64,000 nt of DNA, from NCBI RefSeq assembly GCF_003012705.1, contig NZ_PXYL01000014.1, positions 1 to 64,000 on the forward strand. Reading direction: 5' to 3'. The stretch comes from Pseudaminobacter soli (ex Li et al. 2025) (lineage in GTDB: Bacteria > Pseudomonadota > Alphaproteobacteria > Rhizobiales > Rhizobiaceae). The notes under the pieces were generated by a model that saw only the letters and a program-made list of their open reading frames with translations, was not told the DNA's origin and did no database searches. Numbering within the stretch: the first letter of the stretch is position 1; each line of letters begins with the position of its first letter. Both the position numbers and the translations under genes were made by a program. Shown here one piece after another: positions 17,687 to 26,152 of this stretch.

Positions 17687-18601
17687 ATGTCGCTCAAGAA
17701 AGCCCTTCTGGGCGCGCTTGCCCTCGCCCTCTCGTGCGGCACCGCCGCCCGCGCCGAATCCCTGGAAACCTTCCGCGTCGGCATCCTCGGCGGCGAGAAC
17801 GAGGCCGACAGCCTGCGCAACTACCAGTGCCTCGCCGACAAGCTGCCCGCCGCCATCGGCGTCAAGGAAGTGAAGCTGTTCCCGGCCACCGACTATGACG
17901 GCGTCATCCAGGGCCTGCTGGGCGGCACGCTCGACTACGCCGAGCTCGGCGCCTCGGGCTATGCCAAGATCTACCTGGCCAACGCCGATGCGGTCGAGCC
18001 GATCCTGACCACGGTGCAGACCGACGGCTCCAAGGGCTATTACTCGATCATGGTCGCCCGCAAGGACTCGGGCATCAAGACGCTGGCCGACATGAAGGGC
18101 AAGAAGCTCGGCTTCGCCGATCCGGATTCGACCTCGGGCTACCTGATCCCGGTCACCTCGCTGCCGAAGGACCTCAACAACGTCGCCGTGAAGGACTTCT
18201 TCGGCGAGACCGGCTTCGGCGGCGGCCATGAGAACCTCGTTCTCGCCGTCAAGGACGGCAAGTTCGACGCCGGCACCACCTTCGGCTCGGGCGTCGGCAA
18301 CTTCGACGAGGGCTACACCTCGGGCAACCTGCACAAGATGGTCGCCAAGGGCATGATCGACATGAAGGACTTCGTCGAGCTCTGGAAGTCGCCGCTGATC
18401 CCGAACGGCCCGATCGTCATCCGCACCGCACTGGACACCGACCTCAAGGCCAAGTTCAAGCAGTTCATGGTCGACCTGCCGAAGACCGACCCGGCCTGCT
18501 TCTCGGCCATCCAGGGTGGCGACTTCACCAGCTACACCGAAGTGACGCCGGCCTTCTACCAGCCGATCATCGACGCCCGTAAGGCGCAGATCGGCGGCTA
18601 A
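17687..18601 (+). CDS. phnD: Periplasmic phosphonate-binding protein
   Basis: The 304-residue protein has a signal peptide (cleavage after about GTAARA, residue 23) and the PhnD fold: FRVGILGGENEADSLRNYQ at the mature start, DYDGVIQGLLGGTLDYAELGASGYAKIY in the first lobe, and YYSIMVARKDSGIKTLADMKGKKLGFADPDSTSGYLIP with the serine/threonine-rich phosphonate pocket. It binds phosphonates in the periplasm for PhnC-PhnE. AGGAG lies six bases before the ATG. A stem-loop follows at 18618-18646 before phnE. Confidence 0.95.
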   Translation: MSLKKALLGALALALSCGTAARAESLETFRVGILGGENEADSLRNYQCLADKLPAAIGVKEVKLFPATDYDGVIQGLLGGTLDYAELGASGYAKIYLANADAVEPILTTVQTDGSKGYYSIMVARKDSGIKTLADMKGKKLGFADPDSTSGYLIPVTSLPKDLNNVAVKDFFGETGFGGGHENLVLAVKDGKFDAGTTFGSGVGNFDEGYTSGNLHKMVAKGMIDMKDFVELWKSPLIPNGPIVIRTALDTDLKAKFKQFMVDLPKTDPACFSAIQGGDFTSYTEVTPAFYQPIIDARKAQIGG

Positions 18602-18617
18602 GAGCCCTCGCATGACG

Positions 18618-18646
18618 ATGGCCGGGTGCGAACAGCGCCCGGCCAT
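18618..18646 (+). terminator. Stem-loop between phnD and phnE
   Basis: ATGGCCGGG (18618-18626) and CCCGGCCAT (18638-18646) form a 9-bp stem around an 11-base loop, followed by TTCTATAAT. It lies inside the operon. Such loops after binding-protein genes typically protect the upstream mRNA or partially end transcription, so the binding protein is made in excess of the permeases. Confidence 0.55.
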
Positions 18647-18678
18647 TTCTATAATCGACTTTCCAAAGTGGAGACGGC

Positions 18679-19638
18679 ATGAGCCAGACTGCCCACACCC
18701 TGTCCGCCGAGGGCCTCGCCATCGAGCGGCACTGGCATGAACTGGCGGCTCGGCGCCGTCTCTACACCGCCCTCATCGTCGGCGCGCTGGCGATCGCACT
18801 TGGCAGTTCGCTCTGGTTCGCCAACGAATCCAACGCCGGCAAATTCCTCGACCGGCTGCCCCATTTCTTCGATTTCGCCGGCGACATGCTGCCCCGCGAC
18901 GGCTGGGAGATGTGGCGCGCGCTGTTCGACCTGCCCTCGCCCTATTTCGACGGCAGCCTAAAATACGATTACCCCGAGGGCCGCGTCTATCTGTTCGGCT
19001 CGGGCTTCTACGTCCCCGAATATTTCTACAAGATGCTGGAGACGCTGAACATCGCAGCGCTCTCCACGCTGATCGGCTTCATCTTCGGCTTCCTGCTCTG
19101 CTTCCTCGCCGCCAAGAACCTCGTGGCCAGCCGCCTGCTGCGCTTCGTGGTGCGGCGCTACATGGAAATCCTGCGCGCCTTCCCCGAAATCGTCATCGCC
19201 GGCTTCTTCGCGGCGGTGCTTTCGCTGGGCGCCATCCCGGCGATCTTCGCGGTCGGCATCCACACAATCGGCGCGCTGGGAAAACTGTTCTACGAAGTGG
19301 TCGAGAACGCCGACATGAAGGCCGAGGAAGGCCTGCGCGCCGTGGGCGCCAACTGGTTCGAGCGCGTGGGCTTCGCCATCGTGCCGCAGGTGATGCCCAA
19401 TTTCATGTCCTATGCGCTGCTGCGCTTCGAGATCAATGTGCGCGCCTCCACCATCATCGGCGCGGTGGGCGGCGGCGGCATCGGCGAGGAGCTGCGCCTG
19501 TCGATCGGCCGCGGCCACGAGGCCAAGACGCTCGCCATCATCCTTCTGTTGTTCACCACCATCGTGGCAGTCGACCAGCTTTCCGCCTGGCTGCGCGCCA
19601 AGCTGGTGGGCGCGCAATCCTTCGACTTCGGACGCTGA
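18679..19638 (+). CDS. phnE: Phosphonate ABC transporter permease (first copy)
   Basis: The 319-residue membrane protein has an N-terminal helix (about 28-50), a periplasmic stretch, then a block of helices with the permease-ATPase coupling motif EEGLRAVGANWFERVGFAIVPQVMPNF (about 215-240) and the terminal GAVGGGGIGEELRLSIGRG typical of PhnE. It forms half of the phosphonate channel with the second PhnE. GGAG lies six bases before the ATG. It is followed two bases after its stop by the second permease gene. Confidence 0.94.
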   Translation: MSQTAHTLSAEGLAIERHWHELAARRRLYTALIVGALAIALGSSLWFANESNAGKFLDRLPHFFDFAGDMLPRDGWEMWRALFDLPSPYFDGSLKYDYPEGRVYLFGSGFYVPEYFYKMLETLNIAALSTLIGFIFGFLLCFLAAKNLVASRLLRFVVRRYMEILRAFPEIVIAGFFAAVLSLGAIPAIFAVGIHTIGALGKLFYEVVENADMKAEEGLRAVGANWFERVGFAIVPQVMPNFMSYALLRFEINVRASTIIGAVGGGGIGEELRLSIGRGHEAKTLAIILLLFTTIVAVDQLSAWLRAKLVGAQSFDFGR

Positions 19639-19640
19639 CC

Positions 19641-20978
19641 ATGACGCTTCTTTCCGCCGCCCAATTGTCCGAGATCGAAAGCCGTTATCCGGACGTGTTC
19701 CACCAGCCGCTGCTGAAGCGCTCGCTGCCGCTGCTCATCGTGCTCGGCACGCTGCTCTACGTCGCCTATTGCTGGTGGTTCTTCGCGATCGGCACGGTGA
19801 TCGCCGGCGGCCAGTGGGACCGCGCCGAGATCTATGCACGGCAGTGGTATTCCTATGACCTGCGGCCGACGATCCGCTTCTCGGGCGACGACGCAAAAGT
19901 CACCTGGCCGCGCTTTTCGCCGCTCGGCGACAACCCGAACCCAGACTGGCTGGTTCAGGACGGCCGCAAGGTGACCGTGGACTTCGGTTCGGCCGGCCGC
20001 ATCGTGGCCGATGCCAAGCTGGTCGAGATAGAGCATCGCGGCGAGAAGCTGACGGTGGTTGTCGAACCCACGGGCGCCAAGCCGCAGGGCGAGTTGCCCG
20101 CCTGGGCAACGCTGCGCGAGGACGAGGTGAAGGCCGATTTCGGCTTCGCCGGCGAGGTGCGCATCATGCCCGAGCGCGTGTCGTTGAGCCGCCGCTTCCT
20201 CGGCTGGCCGAACTTCCTGTTCGACCCGCGTTCGCCCTTCTGGGGCAAGCCGCTGACCGAAGTGGCGGGCCTGATCGTGTCGGGCGATCGCATCAAGCCC
20301 GAAATGTCGAATGCGGCGCTCGCCTTCGACAACATCTGGAACAACTCGCAATGGCAGCATGGCGACGTCTGGACCAAGCTCTTGCAGACCATCGTGATGG
20401 CCTTCGTGGGCACGCTGTTCGCCTCCTTCGTGGCGCTGCCGCTGGCCTTCATCGCCGCGCGCAACATCACGCCGAGCTTCCTCGCCAACCAGGCGACAAA
20501 GCGCTTCTTCGACTTCCTGCGCTCGGTGGACATGCTGATCTGGGCGCTGTTCTTCACCCGCGCCTTCGGCCCCGGACCGCTGGCCGGCATCTCGGCGATC
20601 TTCTTCACCGACACCGGCACGCTCGGAAAGGTCTATTCCGAGACGCTGGAAAACATCGACGACAAGCAGCGCGAAGGCGTGCGCTCGGTGGGCGCCTCGC
20701 CGGTGGTGGTGCAGCGCTACGGCGTGGCGCCGCAGGTGCTGCCGGTGTTCCTCAGCCAGGCGCTCTATTTCTGGGAATCCAACACCCGCTCGGCCACCAT
20801 CATCGGTGCCGTCGGCGCGGGCGGCATCGGCCTGAAGCTGTGGGAAGCCATGCGCACCAATTCGAACTGGTCCAACGTGGCCTACATGGTGCTCTTGATC
20901 CTGATCGTCGTGTTCATCTTCGACAACATCTCCAACGCGCTCCGGCGCCGGCTGATGGAAGGCAGCGCGGGGCGGTAG
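19641..20978 (+). CDS. phnE: Phosphonate ABC transporter permease (second copy)
   Basis: The 445-residue protein is a longer PhnE paralogue. After a first hydrophobic helix (about residues 29-53) it has a periplasmic insert of roughly 180 residues that the first copy lacks. The transport domain follows, with LLQTIVMAFVGTLFASFVALPLAF, the coupling loop REGVRSVGASPVVVQRYGVAPQVLPVF and GAVGAGGIGLKLWEAM. Paired PhnE proteins of unequal length are usual in rhizobial phn clusters. It begins two bases after the phnE stop and ends the plus-strand operon, converging on the C-P lyase operon about 1 kb away. Confidence 0.93.
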   Translation: MTLLSAAQLSEIESRYPDVFHQPLLKRSLPLLIVLGTLLYVAYCWWFFAIGTVIAGGQWDRAEIYARQWYSYDLRPTIRFSGDDAKVTWPRFSPLGDNPNPDWLVQDGRKVTVDFGSAGRIVADAKLVEIEHRGEKLTVVVEPTGAKPQGELPAWATLREDEVKADFGFAGEVRIMPERVSLSRRFLGWPNFLFDPRSPFWGKPLTEVAGLIVSGDRIKPEMSNAALAFDNIWNNSQWQHGDVWTKLLQTIVMAFVGTLFASFVALPLAFIAARNITPSFLANQATKRFFDFLRSVDMLIWALFFTRAFGPGPLAGISAIFFTDTGTLGKVYSETLENIDDKQREGVRSVGASPVVVQRYGVAPQVLPVFLSQALYFWESNTRSATIIGAVGAGGIGLKLWEAMRTNSNWSNVAYMVLLILIVVFIFDNISNALRRRLMEGSAGR

Positions 20979-21031
20979 TTTTCCACGGCGCTGCACCGGG
21001 TTTTGTCCGGGTTGCTACGTGTGCGCATGAT

Positions 21032-21199
21032 CTCCCCTCTCCGTCTCGCTGCGCTCGACACCTCTCCCCGCAAGCGGGGCGAGGAACCGGCACCCGCCAA
21101 GGTCGCGACATCATAGAACGTGGTTCCTCTCAGAACGTGGGTTCCTCGCCCCCATGAAATGGGGGAGAGGTGGTTTGCGAAGCAAACCGGAGAGGGGGC
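21032..21199. repeat. Inverted pair of palindromic intergenic repeats
   Basis: Copy A (21032-21088, plus) reads CTCCCCTCTCCG, then CTGCGCTCG, ACACCTCTCCCCG and GGGGCGAGGAACC. Copy B (about 21140-21199, minus) reads CCCTCTCCGG, GCTTCGC, CCACCTCTCCCCC and GGGGGCGAGGAACC. Each copy can fold by itself (CCTCTCCCCGC/GGGGCGAGG and its equivalent), and the two face each other around about 50 bases. The pattern resembles dispersed non-coding palindromes of rhizobial genomes and may be a miniature mobile element or mRNA-end structure. Confidence 0.65.
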
Positions 21200-21954
21200 G
21201 AAGCTCGCCTTTGAAGAGAGAACTCGGCTCAGGCTGCTGCAGCGGTCCAGTCAAGCAAACGTGCTGGCGCGGGGGATGAATTCGGCTTCAATTCGCCGAC
21301 CGGCTGCCGACAAGCCATTGAAATTGTTGCCCCAAAGAGAAAATCTCAGCTTCTTTTCTCCCCCACCTTTTCACCTCCCGCATAATCACGCGCATCGGCC
21401 TCACCGGGAACACGGGTCATGAACCGGATGAGCGTGGAGGGCGACGATGTCCGGGCTGGTGGTGCTACGGTCGCACTGCTGGGTGATGAACCCCCAAGTC
21501 CGGGCCCAGGGTGTGGCTGGCCGCGCGAATGCGGAGGCGAACAAACCCAGGCAAGAGCATCGAACGGGCGGTCGAAGGGCCGCAAGTTTTACCAAAACGA
21601 GCGTGTCCGACGACCGCCCGTCTTCCCAGTTCTTTGACAACAGCCAGACGGTGAAAACCGGGCGTGGCAATGAATAGGTGCGCTTAGGTGCGTTCTTCGA
21701 GACGGCGCTTCGCGCCTCCTCAGAATGAGGGACGCTGGCGCGACGATAGCCCTCATGGTGAGGGTGAGGAATGGTGCGCGGAGCGCACGAAAAGCCAACG
21801 ATTTGGCTTTTCGAATGACGAACGCCCGGAGCCATAGCGGAGGGCCGAAGCCCGCAGGGCGAGCCTCGAACCATGAGGGCGGGGCGACAAATAAAACCCG
21901 GATAGCCGTCGCTCGCGCTTCGGCCATCCGGGTTAGACGCTTCAGCGGTCTTCC
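21200..21954. other. Long intergenic region with repeat-like segments, no supported gene
   Basis: No frame here has credible protein character. A 21420-21660 block has mixed composition and could be a structured RNA or a decayed element. From about 21690 the sequence contains CTTCGAGACGGCGCTTCGCGCCTCCTC and later CCTCATGGTGAGG and CCTCGAACCATGAGG, which look like a common alphaproteobacterial intergenic repeat. A hairpin AAAAGCCAA/TTGGCTTTT lies at 21790-21811. Confidence 0.4.
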
Positions 21955-22572
21955 TTACCCGCCGTGCTTTTCCAAAAACGCCTCGGCCGAAAGCTCGCGG
22001 AAATCGTCGAGTGCTGTGCGCAGGCGGGCGTGGTCCCAGTCCCACCAGGCGAGCGCCTGGTAGCGGTCGGCGGTGCGGCGGTCGAAGCGCTCACGGATCG
22101 GCTTGGCCGACACGCCGGCTACGATGGTGTAAGGCGCGACGTCCTTGGTCACCACCGCGCCCGAACCGACAACGGCGCCATCGCCGATCGTGACGCCGGG
22201 CAGCACGGTGACGCCATGGCCAAGCCAGGTGTCGTGGCCGATGCGCACGGCGTTGGACCGCCGCCACTCGAAGAATTTCTCCTCGTGGCCGGCATCCTCC
22301 CAGTAGTCGGAGGCGCGGTAGGTGAAGTGGTGCAGCGTCGGCCGCCAGGTCGGATGGTTGGTGGCGTTGATGCGCACGGCCGCCGCGATGTTGGAGAACT
22401 TGCCGATCTCGGCGCACCAGACGCCGCAATCCTGCATGACGTAGGAATAGTCGCCGAGCGTGCTCTCGTGCACGCGGCTGCGGTCGGCGATCTCGGTGTA
22501 GCGGCCAAGCGTCGACTGGCTGACTTCCGCCGTCGGATGGACCAGCGGCTGTTCGGAGAGTTTTGTCCTCAT
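21955..22572 (-). CDS. Phosphonate-metabolism hexapeptide-repeat transferase
   Basis: The 205-residue protein is a left-handed beta-helix acyltransferase. It shows hexapeptide repeats in the N-terminus (VHPTAEVSQSTLGRYTEIADRSRVHESTLGDYSYV), the catalytic-type histidine region RINATNHPTWRPTLHHFTYR, and DTWLGHGVTVLPGVTIGDGAVVGSGAVVTKDV near residues 112-145. It matches the transferase family that occurs only in phn operons (TIGR03308 as I recall). It may acetylate an aminoalkylphosphonate or a C-P lyase intermediate, but the reaction is unproven. Its ATG overlaps the phnL stop by four bases, so it is the last gene of the coupled phn operon. Confidence 0.85.
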   Translation of the reverse strand: MRTKLSEQPLVHPTAEVSQSTLGRYTEIADRSRVHESTLGDYSYVMQDCGVWCAEIGKFSNIAAAVRINATNHPTWRPTLHHFTYRASDYWEDAGHEEKFFEWRRSNAVRIGHDTWLGHGVTVLPGVTIGDGAVVGSGAVVTKDVAPYTIVAGVSAKPIRERFDRRTADRYQALAWWDWDHARLRTALDDFRELSAEAFLEKHGG

Positions 22573-23276
22573 GCGGCAATCCTCGCGGGCGCGAACTGGG
22601 TGACGTCGATGATGCGGTCGGCCACGGCCTCGCGCACGTCCTGGTCGTGGAAGATGCCGAGCAAGGCCACGCCCTGCTTCTTCTTCTCCGCGATCATGCC
22701 GACGACGACCTCACGATTGACGGCGTCGAGCGAGGCGGTCGGCTCGTCGAGCAGCAGGACGGGATGGCTGGTGATGAAGCCGCGCGCGATGTTGACGCGC
22801 TGCTGTTCACCGCCGGAGAAGGTCGCCGGCGGCAGCATCCACAGCCTTTCGGGCAGATTGAGGAGCGACAGCAGCTCGCGTGCCTTTTCGCGAGCCGGCT
22901 CCCTGCCCTCGCCCCGCGCCACCAGCGGCTCGGCGACCACGTCGAGCGCGGAGACGCGCGGCACGGTGCGCAGGAACTGGCTGACATAGCCGATGGTGTC
23001 GCGGCGGACGGCAAGCACCGTGCGCGGGCTTGCCGAGGCGAGATCGACCAGCTGGCCGCCGTGCTCGACGATGATCTGGCCGTAGTCGACCGAATAGTTC
23101 CCGTAGAGCATTTTCAGGACCGAGCTCTTGCCGGCGCCCGAGGGCCCGCCCAGCACGGCGCATTCGCCGGTGGCCAGCGAGAAGGAGACATCGGCCACCA
23201 CCGGCAGCTTGATGCCGTCGCGCAGATGCATGGTGAAGCTCTTGGCGACTTCTGAAACGACGAGAGGAGTTGCCAT
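22569..23276 (-). CDS. phnL: C-P lyase complex ABC-type protein PhnL
   Basis: The 235-residue ABC-type ATPase has Walker A GGPSGAGKSSVLKMLYG (about residue 40), an unusually worded signature PATFSGGEQQRVNIARGF and Walker B PVLLLDEPTASLD. TPLVVSEVAKSFTMHLRDG at the start and LYGNYSVDYGQI are PhnL hallmarks. Although ABC-like, PhnL works with PhnK on the soluble C-P lyase core rather than as a transporter. A GTG at 23282 overlaps the phnK stop, but AGGTG is better placed for the ATG at 23276. The stop overlaps the transferase start. Confidence 0.93.
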   Translation of the reverse strand: MATPLVVSEVAKSFTMHLRDGIKLPVVADVSFSLATGECAVLGGPSGAGKSSVLKMLYGNYSVDYGQIIVEHGGQLVDLASASPRTVLAVRRDTIGYVSQFLRTVPRVSALDVVAEPLVARGEGREPAREKARELLSLLNLPERLWMLPPATFSGGEQQRVNIARGFITSHPVLLLDEPTASLDAVNREVVVGMIAEKKKQGVALLGIFHDQDVREAVADRIIDVTQFAPARIAA

Positions 23277-23278
23277 GA

Positions 23279-24055
23279 TCACACCTGGAGAATGGAGGAG
23301 ACGAGAAGCTGGGTGTAGGGCGCGCGCGGATCGTCGAGCACGCGGTCGGTGAGACCGGTTTCGACAACGTAGCCGTCCTTCATCACCATCATGCGCTGGG
23401 AGAGCAGGCGCGCGACGGCGAGGTCGTGCGTGACGACGATGGCCGCGAGACCGAGGTCGGTGACGAGCCCGCGCAGGAGGTCGAGCAGGCGCGCCTGCAC
23501 CGACACGTCGAGGCCGCCGGTCGGCTCGTCCATGAACACGAGGCGAGGACCCGTGACGAGGTTGCGCGCGATCTGCAGGCGCTGGCGCATGCCGCCCGAG
23601 AAGGAGCGCGGCTCGTCGTCGATGCGGTCCTTGCCGATCTCGACGCGGGAAAGCCAGTCGACCGCCGTGGAGCGGATGTTGCCGTAGTGGCGGTCGCCGA
23701 TGGCCATCAGCCGCTCGCCGACATTGGCGCCGGCCGAGACGGTCATGCGCAGGCCGTCGGCCGGGTTCTGATGCACAAAACCCCAGTCGGTGCGCATGAG
23801 GAAGCGGCGCTCCGCCTCGCTCATGCGGTAGAGGTCGCGCCAGCTGCCATCGCGCATGCGATAGCTGACGCCACCGGAGCTCGGCGTCAGCCGGGTCGAC
23901 AGGCAGTTGAGCAGCGTGGTCTTGCCCGAGCCGGATTCGCCGACCACGGCCAGAACCTCGCCCGGCCAGAGGTCGAAGGTGACATCCTCGCAGCCCAGCC
24001 GCGCGCCGTAATATTTGGACAGCGCGCTGACGCGCAGAAGCGGTTCGTCGGTCAT
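23279..24055 (-). CDS. phnK: C-P lyase complex ABC-type protein PhnK
   Basis: The 258-residue protein has Walker A GESGSGKTTLLNCLS, signature SFSGGMRQRLQIARNLV, Walker B RLVFMDEPTGGLDVSVQARLLDLL and VTHDLAVARLL. RDLYRMSEAERRFLMRTDWGFVHQNPADGLRM is specific to PhnK. In E. coli PhnK docks on the PhnGHIJ core close to PhnJ and couples ATP hydrolysis to the C-P lyase cycle. Its start overlaps the phnJ stop by four bases (24052-24055). Confidence 0.94.
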   Translation of the reverse strand: MTDEPLLRVSALSKYYGARLGCEDVTFDLWPGEVLAVVGESGSGKTTLLNCLSTRLTPSSGGVSYRMRDGSWRDLYRMSEAERRFLMRTDWGFVHQNPADGLRMTVSAGANVGERLMAIGDRHYGNIRSTAVDWLSRVEIGKDRIDDEPRSFSGGMRQRLQIARNLVTGPRLVFMDEPTGGLDVSVQARLLDLLRGLVTDLGLAAIVVTHDLAVARLLSQRMMVMKDGYVVETGLTDRVLDDPRAPYTQLLVSSILQV

Positions 24056-24930
24056 TCGGCAGGCTCCATGGCTTCAGGGGCGAGATGGCCGCGATGGCCT
24101 TCCGCCTGGCGCTTTTCGCAGTGGTCGGTGTCGGAGCAGACGAACATGTGTCCGCCCTTGTCGTCGAGGATGACCTCGTCGAGATAGACGTTTTCGGCGC
24201 CGCACAGCGCGCAGGGCTGGTCGAAAGTTTGGATCTCGAAGGGATGATCCTCGAAGTCCAGGCTGACCACTTCCGTGAAGGGCGGAACGGCGTAGATGCG
24301 CTTTTCGCGGCCAGCGCCGAACAGCTGCAGCGCCGGCGACATGTGCATCTTGGGATTGTCGAATTTCGGCGTCGGCGACGGGTCCATCACATAGCGCCCC
24401 TCGACCTTGACCGGATAGGCATAGGTGGTGGCGATGCGGCCGTGCTTGGCGATATCCTCGTAAAGCTTCACATGCATGAGGCCGTATTCTTCCAGCGCAT
24501 GCATCTTGCGCGTCTCGGTCTCGCGAGGCTCGAGGAAGCGCAGCGGCTCGGGGATCGGCACCTGGTAGACCAGCGTCTGCCCCGCCCGCAGCGGATATTC
24601 CGGAATGCGGTGGCGGGTCTGGATGATGGTGGCCTTGGCCGTTTCGGTGGTGACGGCGACATCGGCAACCTTCTTGAAGAAGGCGCGGATGGAGACGGCG
24701 TTGGTGGTGTCGTCGGCGCCCTGGTCGATGACCTTCAGCACGTCGTCCGGGCCGATGATGGAAGCGGTGATCTGCACGCCGCCGGTGCCCCAGCCATAGG
24801 GCATGGGCATTTCGCGGCTGGCGAACGGCACCTGGTAGCCGGGAATGGCGATGCCCTTGAGGATGGCGCGGCGGATCATCCGCTTGGTCTGCTCATCCAG
24901 ATAGGCGAAGTTGTAGTCGGCTATGTTCAT
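24052..24930 (-). CDS. phnJ: Carbon-phosphorus lyase PhnJ (radical SAM)
   Basis: The 292-residue protein is the catalytic subunit that breaks the C-P bond of 5-phosphoribosyl-1-phosphonates using an iron-sulfur cluster and S-adenosylmethionine. It starts MNIADYNFAYLDEQTKRMIRR and keeps the unusual cysteine set CALCGAENVYLDEV then CSDTDHC near the C-terminus (about residues 240-273), of which three bind the cluster and one is catalytic in E. coli PhnJ. LFGAGREKRIYAVPPFTEV is also conserved. The frame extends upstream across an unrelated segment, but this ATG overlaps the stop of the FosX remnant (ATGA at 24927-24930). The acidic/Glu tail is short compared with some homologues but complete. Confidence 0.96.
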   Translation of the reverse strand: MNIADYNFAYLDEQTKRMIRRAILKGIAIPGYQVPFASREMPMPYGWGTGGVQITASIIGPDDVLKVIDQGADDTTNAVSIRAFFKKVADVAVTTETAKATIIQTRHRIPEYPLRAGQTLVYQVPIPEPLRFLEPRETETRKMHALEEYGLMHVKLYEDIAKHGRIATTYAYPVKVEGRYVMDPSPTPKFDNPKMHMSPALQLFGAGREKRIYAVPPFTEVVSLDFEDHPFEIQTFDQPCALCGAENVYLDEVILDDKGGHMFVCSDTDHCEKRQAEGHRGHLAPEAMEPAE

Positions 24931-25043
24931 TGCGCGGGCTCCAGACCTTTCGCATACCGCGCCAGACGCTCGGTCAGCGTGCCGGTGTGCAATTCGAACA
25001 AATGGTTGTCGTCGTCGTAGAAGTAGGAGAGGCCCTCGATCAT
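24927..25043 (-). pseudogene. fosX: C-terminal remnant of FosX, 38 codons, between phnI and phnJ
   Basis: The frame reads MIEGLSYFYDDDN, HLFELHTGTL, TERLARYAKGL, ending EPAQ. This matches my recollection of the C-terminal end of FosX, a glyoxalase/VOC-fold fosfomycin hydrolase: the FYDxDNHLFELHTGTLxERLxRY pattern, including the metal-ligand Glu. In Mesorhizobium loti an intact fosX lies inside the phn operon. Here about 95 N-terminal residues, including the metal-ligand histidines, are gone, yet the frame is open and keeps four-base ATGA overlaps with both phnI (25040-25043) and phnJ (24927-24930). So the deletion seems to have been clean. The peptide cannot be an enzyme; it may survive only because it keeps ribosomes coupled from phnI to phnJ, or act as a small C-P lyase accessory. 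It could be missed by standard gene callers. Confidence 0.75.
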
Positions 25044-26149
25044 TCGGCCGCCTCGCGTTGCTGCTCGACATGGTCGGTGCGGCGGGCATCGTGCTCGGCG
25101 CGCATGCGGCGGATGAGGTCGAGCTCGGCCTGGAAGTCGACATAATGCGGCAGCTTCAGATGCTCGACGAAGCCGGTGGCCTGGACGTTGTCGGAATGCG
25201 AGATGACGAATTCCTCGTCCTGCGCAGGCGCGACGACATCCTCGCCGAATTCGCGGGCGCGGAGGGCACGGTCACAGAGCGACATCGACATGGCCTTGCG
25301 CTCGGACTGGCCGAAGACGAGCCCGTAGCCGCGCGTGAACTGCGGCGGCACCTTGGCCGAACCCTTGAACTGGGTGACCATCTGGCACTCGGTCACGCGG
25401 ATGCGGCCGAGCGGTACGGCAAAGGGCAGTTCCGGCACGTCCAGCTCCAGCTCCACCTCGCCGATGCGGATCTCGCCGACGAACGGGTGGTTGCGGCCAT
25501 AGCCGCGCTGCGTGGAATAGCCGAGCGCGAGCAGAAAACCTTCGTCGCCGCGGGCCAGTGCCTGCAGGCGCAGGTCGCGCTCGATGGGGAAGTCCAGCGG
25601 CTCGCGCGTCAGGTCGCCGGTGACGTGATCGAGCGGCATGTCGCCGTCGCCTTCGATCAGGCCCTCATGCGCCAGGATTTCCGAAACGCGCGGCATCCGC
25701 CCTTCCTCGACGTCGCGCTGCTCCGGCTCATCGACCGGCGAGCCGGCAGCGATCTCGGGATCGAGCAGGCGGTGCGTGTAGTCGAAGGTGGGCCCAAGCA
25801 GCTGGCCGCCCGGCAGGTCCTTATAGGTTGCGGAGACGCGACGCTCGACCAGCATGGCGCCGGTGTCAATGGCGTTGGTGTAGCCGAAGCGCGGCAACGT
25901 GGTGCGATAGGCGCGCACCAGGAAGACGGCTTCGATCAGGTCGCCGCGCGACTGGGCAATGGCGAGCGCGGCCAGCTCGCGGTCATAAAGCGAGCCTTCG
26001 GCCATGACGCGGTCGACGCCGAGCGCGAGCTGTTCCACGATCTGGTCGATGCGCAGCGCCGGCACCGAGCGGTCGCCGCGGCGGCGGTCGGCAAGCAGCT
26101 TGTGCGCGTTGGAAATGGCGGCATCGCCGCCTTTAACGGCCACATACAT
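25040..26149 (-). CDS. phnI: C-P lyase core subunit PhnI
   Basis: The 369-residue protein is the nucleosidase-like core subunit that, with PhnG, PhnH and PhnL, replaces adenine of ATP by the phosphonate to give ribose-1-phosphonate triphosphate. It starts MYVAVKGGDAAISNAHKLL and carries VPALRIDQIVEQLALGVDRVM, LVRAYRTTLPRFGYTNAIDT, GYGRNHPFVGEIR and SDNVQATGFVEHLKLPHYVDFQ, all typical of PhnI. Length is normal. It begins three bases after the phnH stop; its own stop overlaps the ATG of the FosX remnant by four bases. Confidence 0.95.
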   Translation of the reverse strand: MYVAVKGGDAAISNAHKLLADRRRGDRSVPALRIDQIVEQLALGVDRVMAEGSLYDRELAALAIAQSRGDLIEAVFLVRAYRTTLPRFGYTNAIDTGAMLVERRVSATYKDLPGGQLLGPTFDYTHRLLDPEIAAGSPVDEPEQRDVEEGRMPRVSEILAHEGLIEGDGDMPLDHVTGDLTREPLDFPIERDLRLQALARGDEGFLLALGYSTQRGYGRNHPFVGEIRIGEVELELDVPELPFAVPLGRIRVTECQMVTQFKGSAKVPPQFTRGYGLVFGQSERKAMSMSLCDRALRAREFGEDVVAPAQDEEFVISHSDNVQATGFVEHLKLPHYVDFQAELDLIRRMRAEHDARRTDHVEQQREAAE

Positions 26150-26152
26150 GGG

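Noticed and set aside
16553-18646. Open minus-strand frame of 697 codons opposite phnC-phnD
   Set aside because: It crosses two well-supported genes and their promoter; shadow composition.
24931-25143. Upstream extension of the phnJ frame
   Set aside because: Family members start MNIADYNFAY; the extension runs antiphase over the FosX remnant and phnI.
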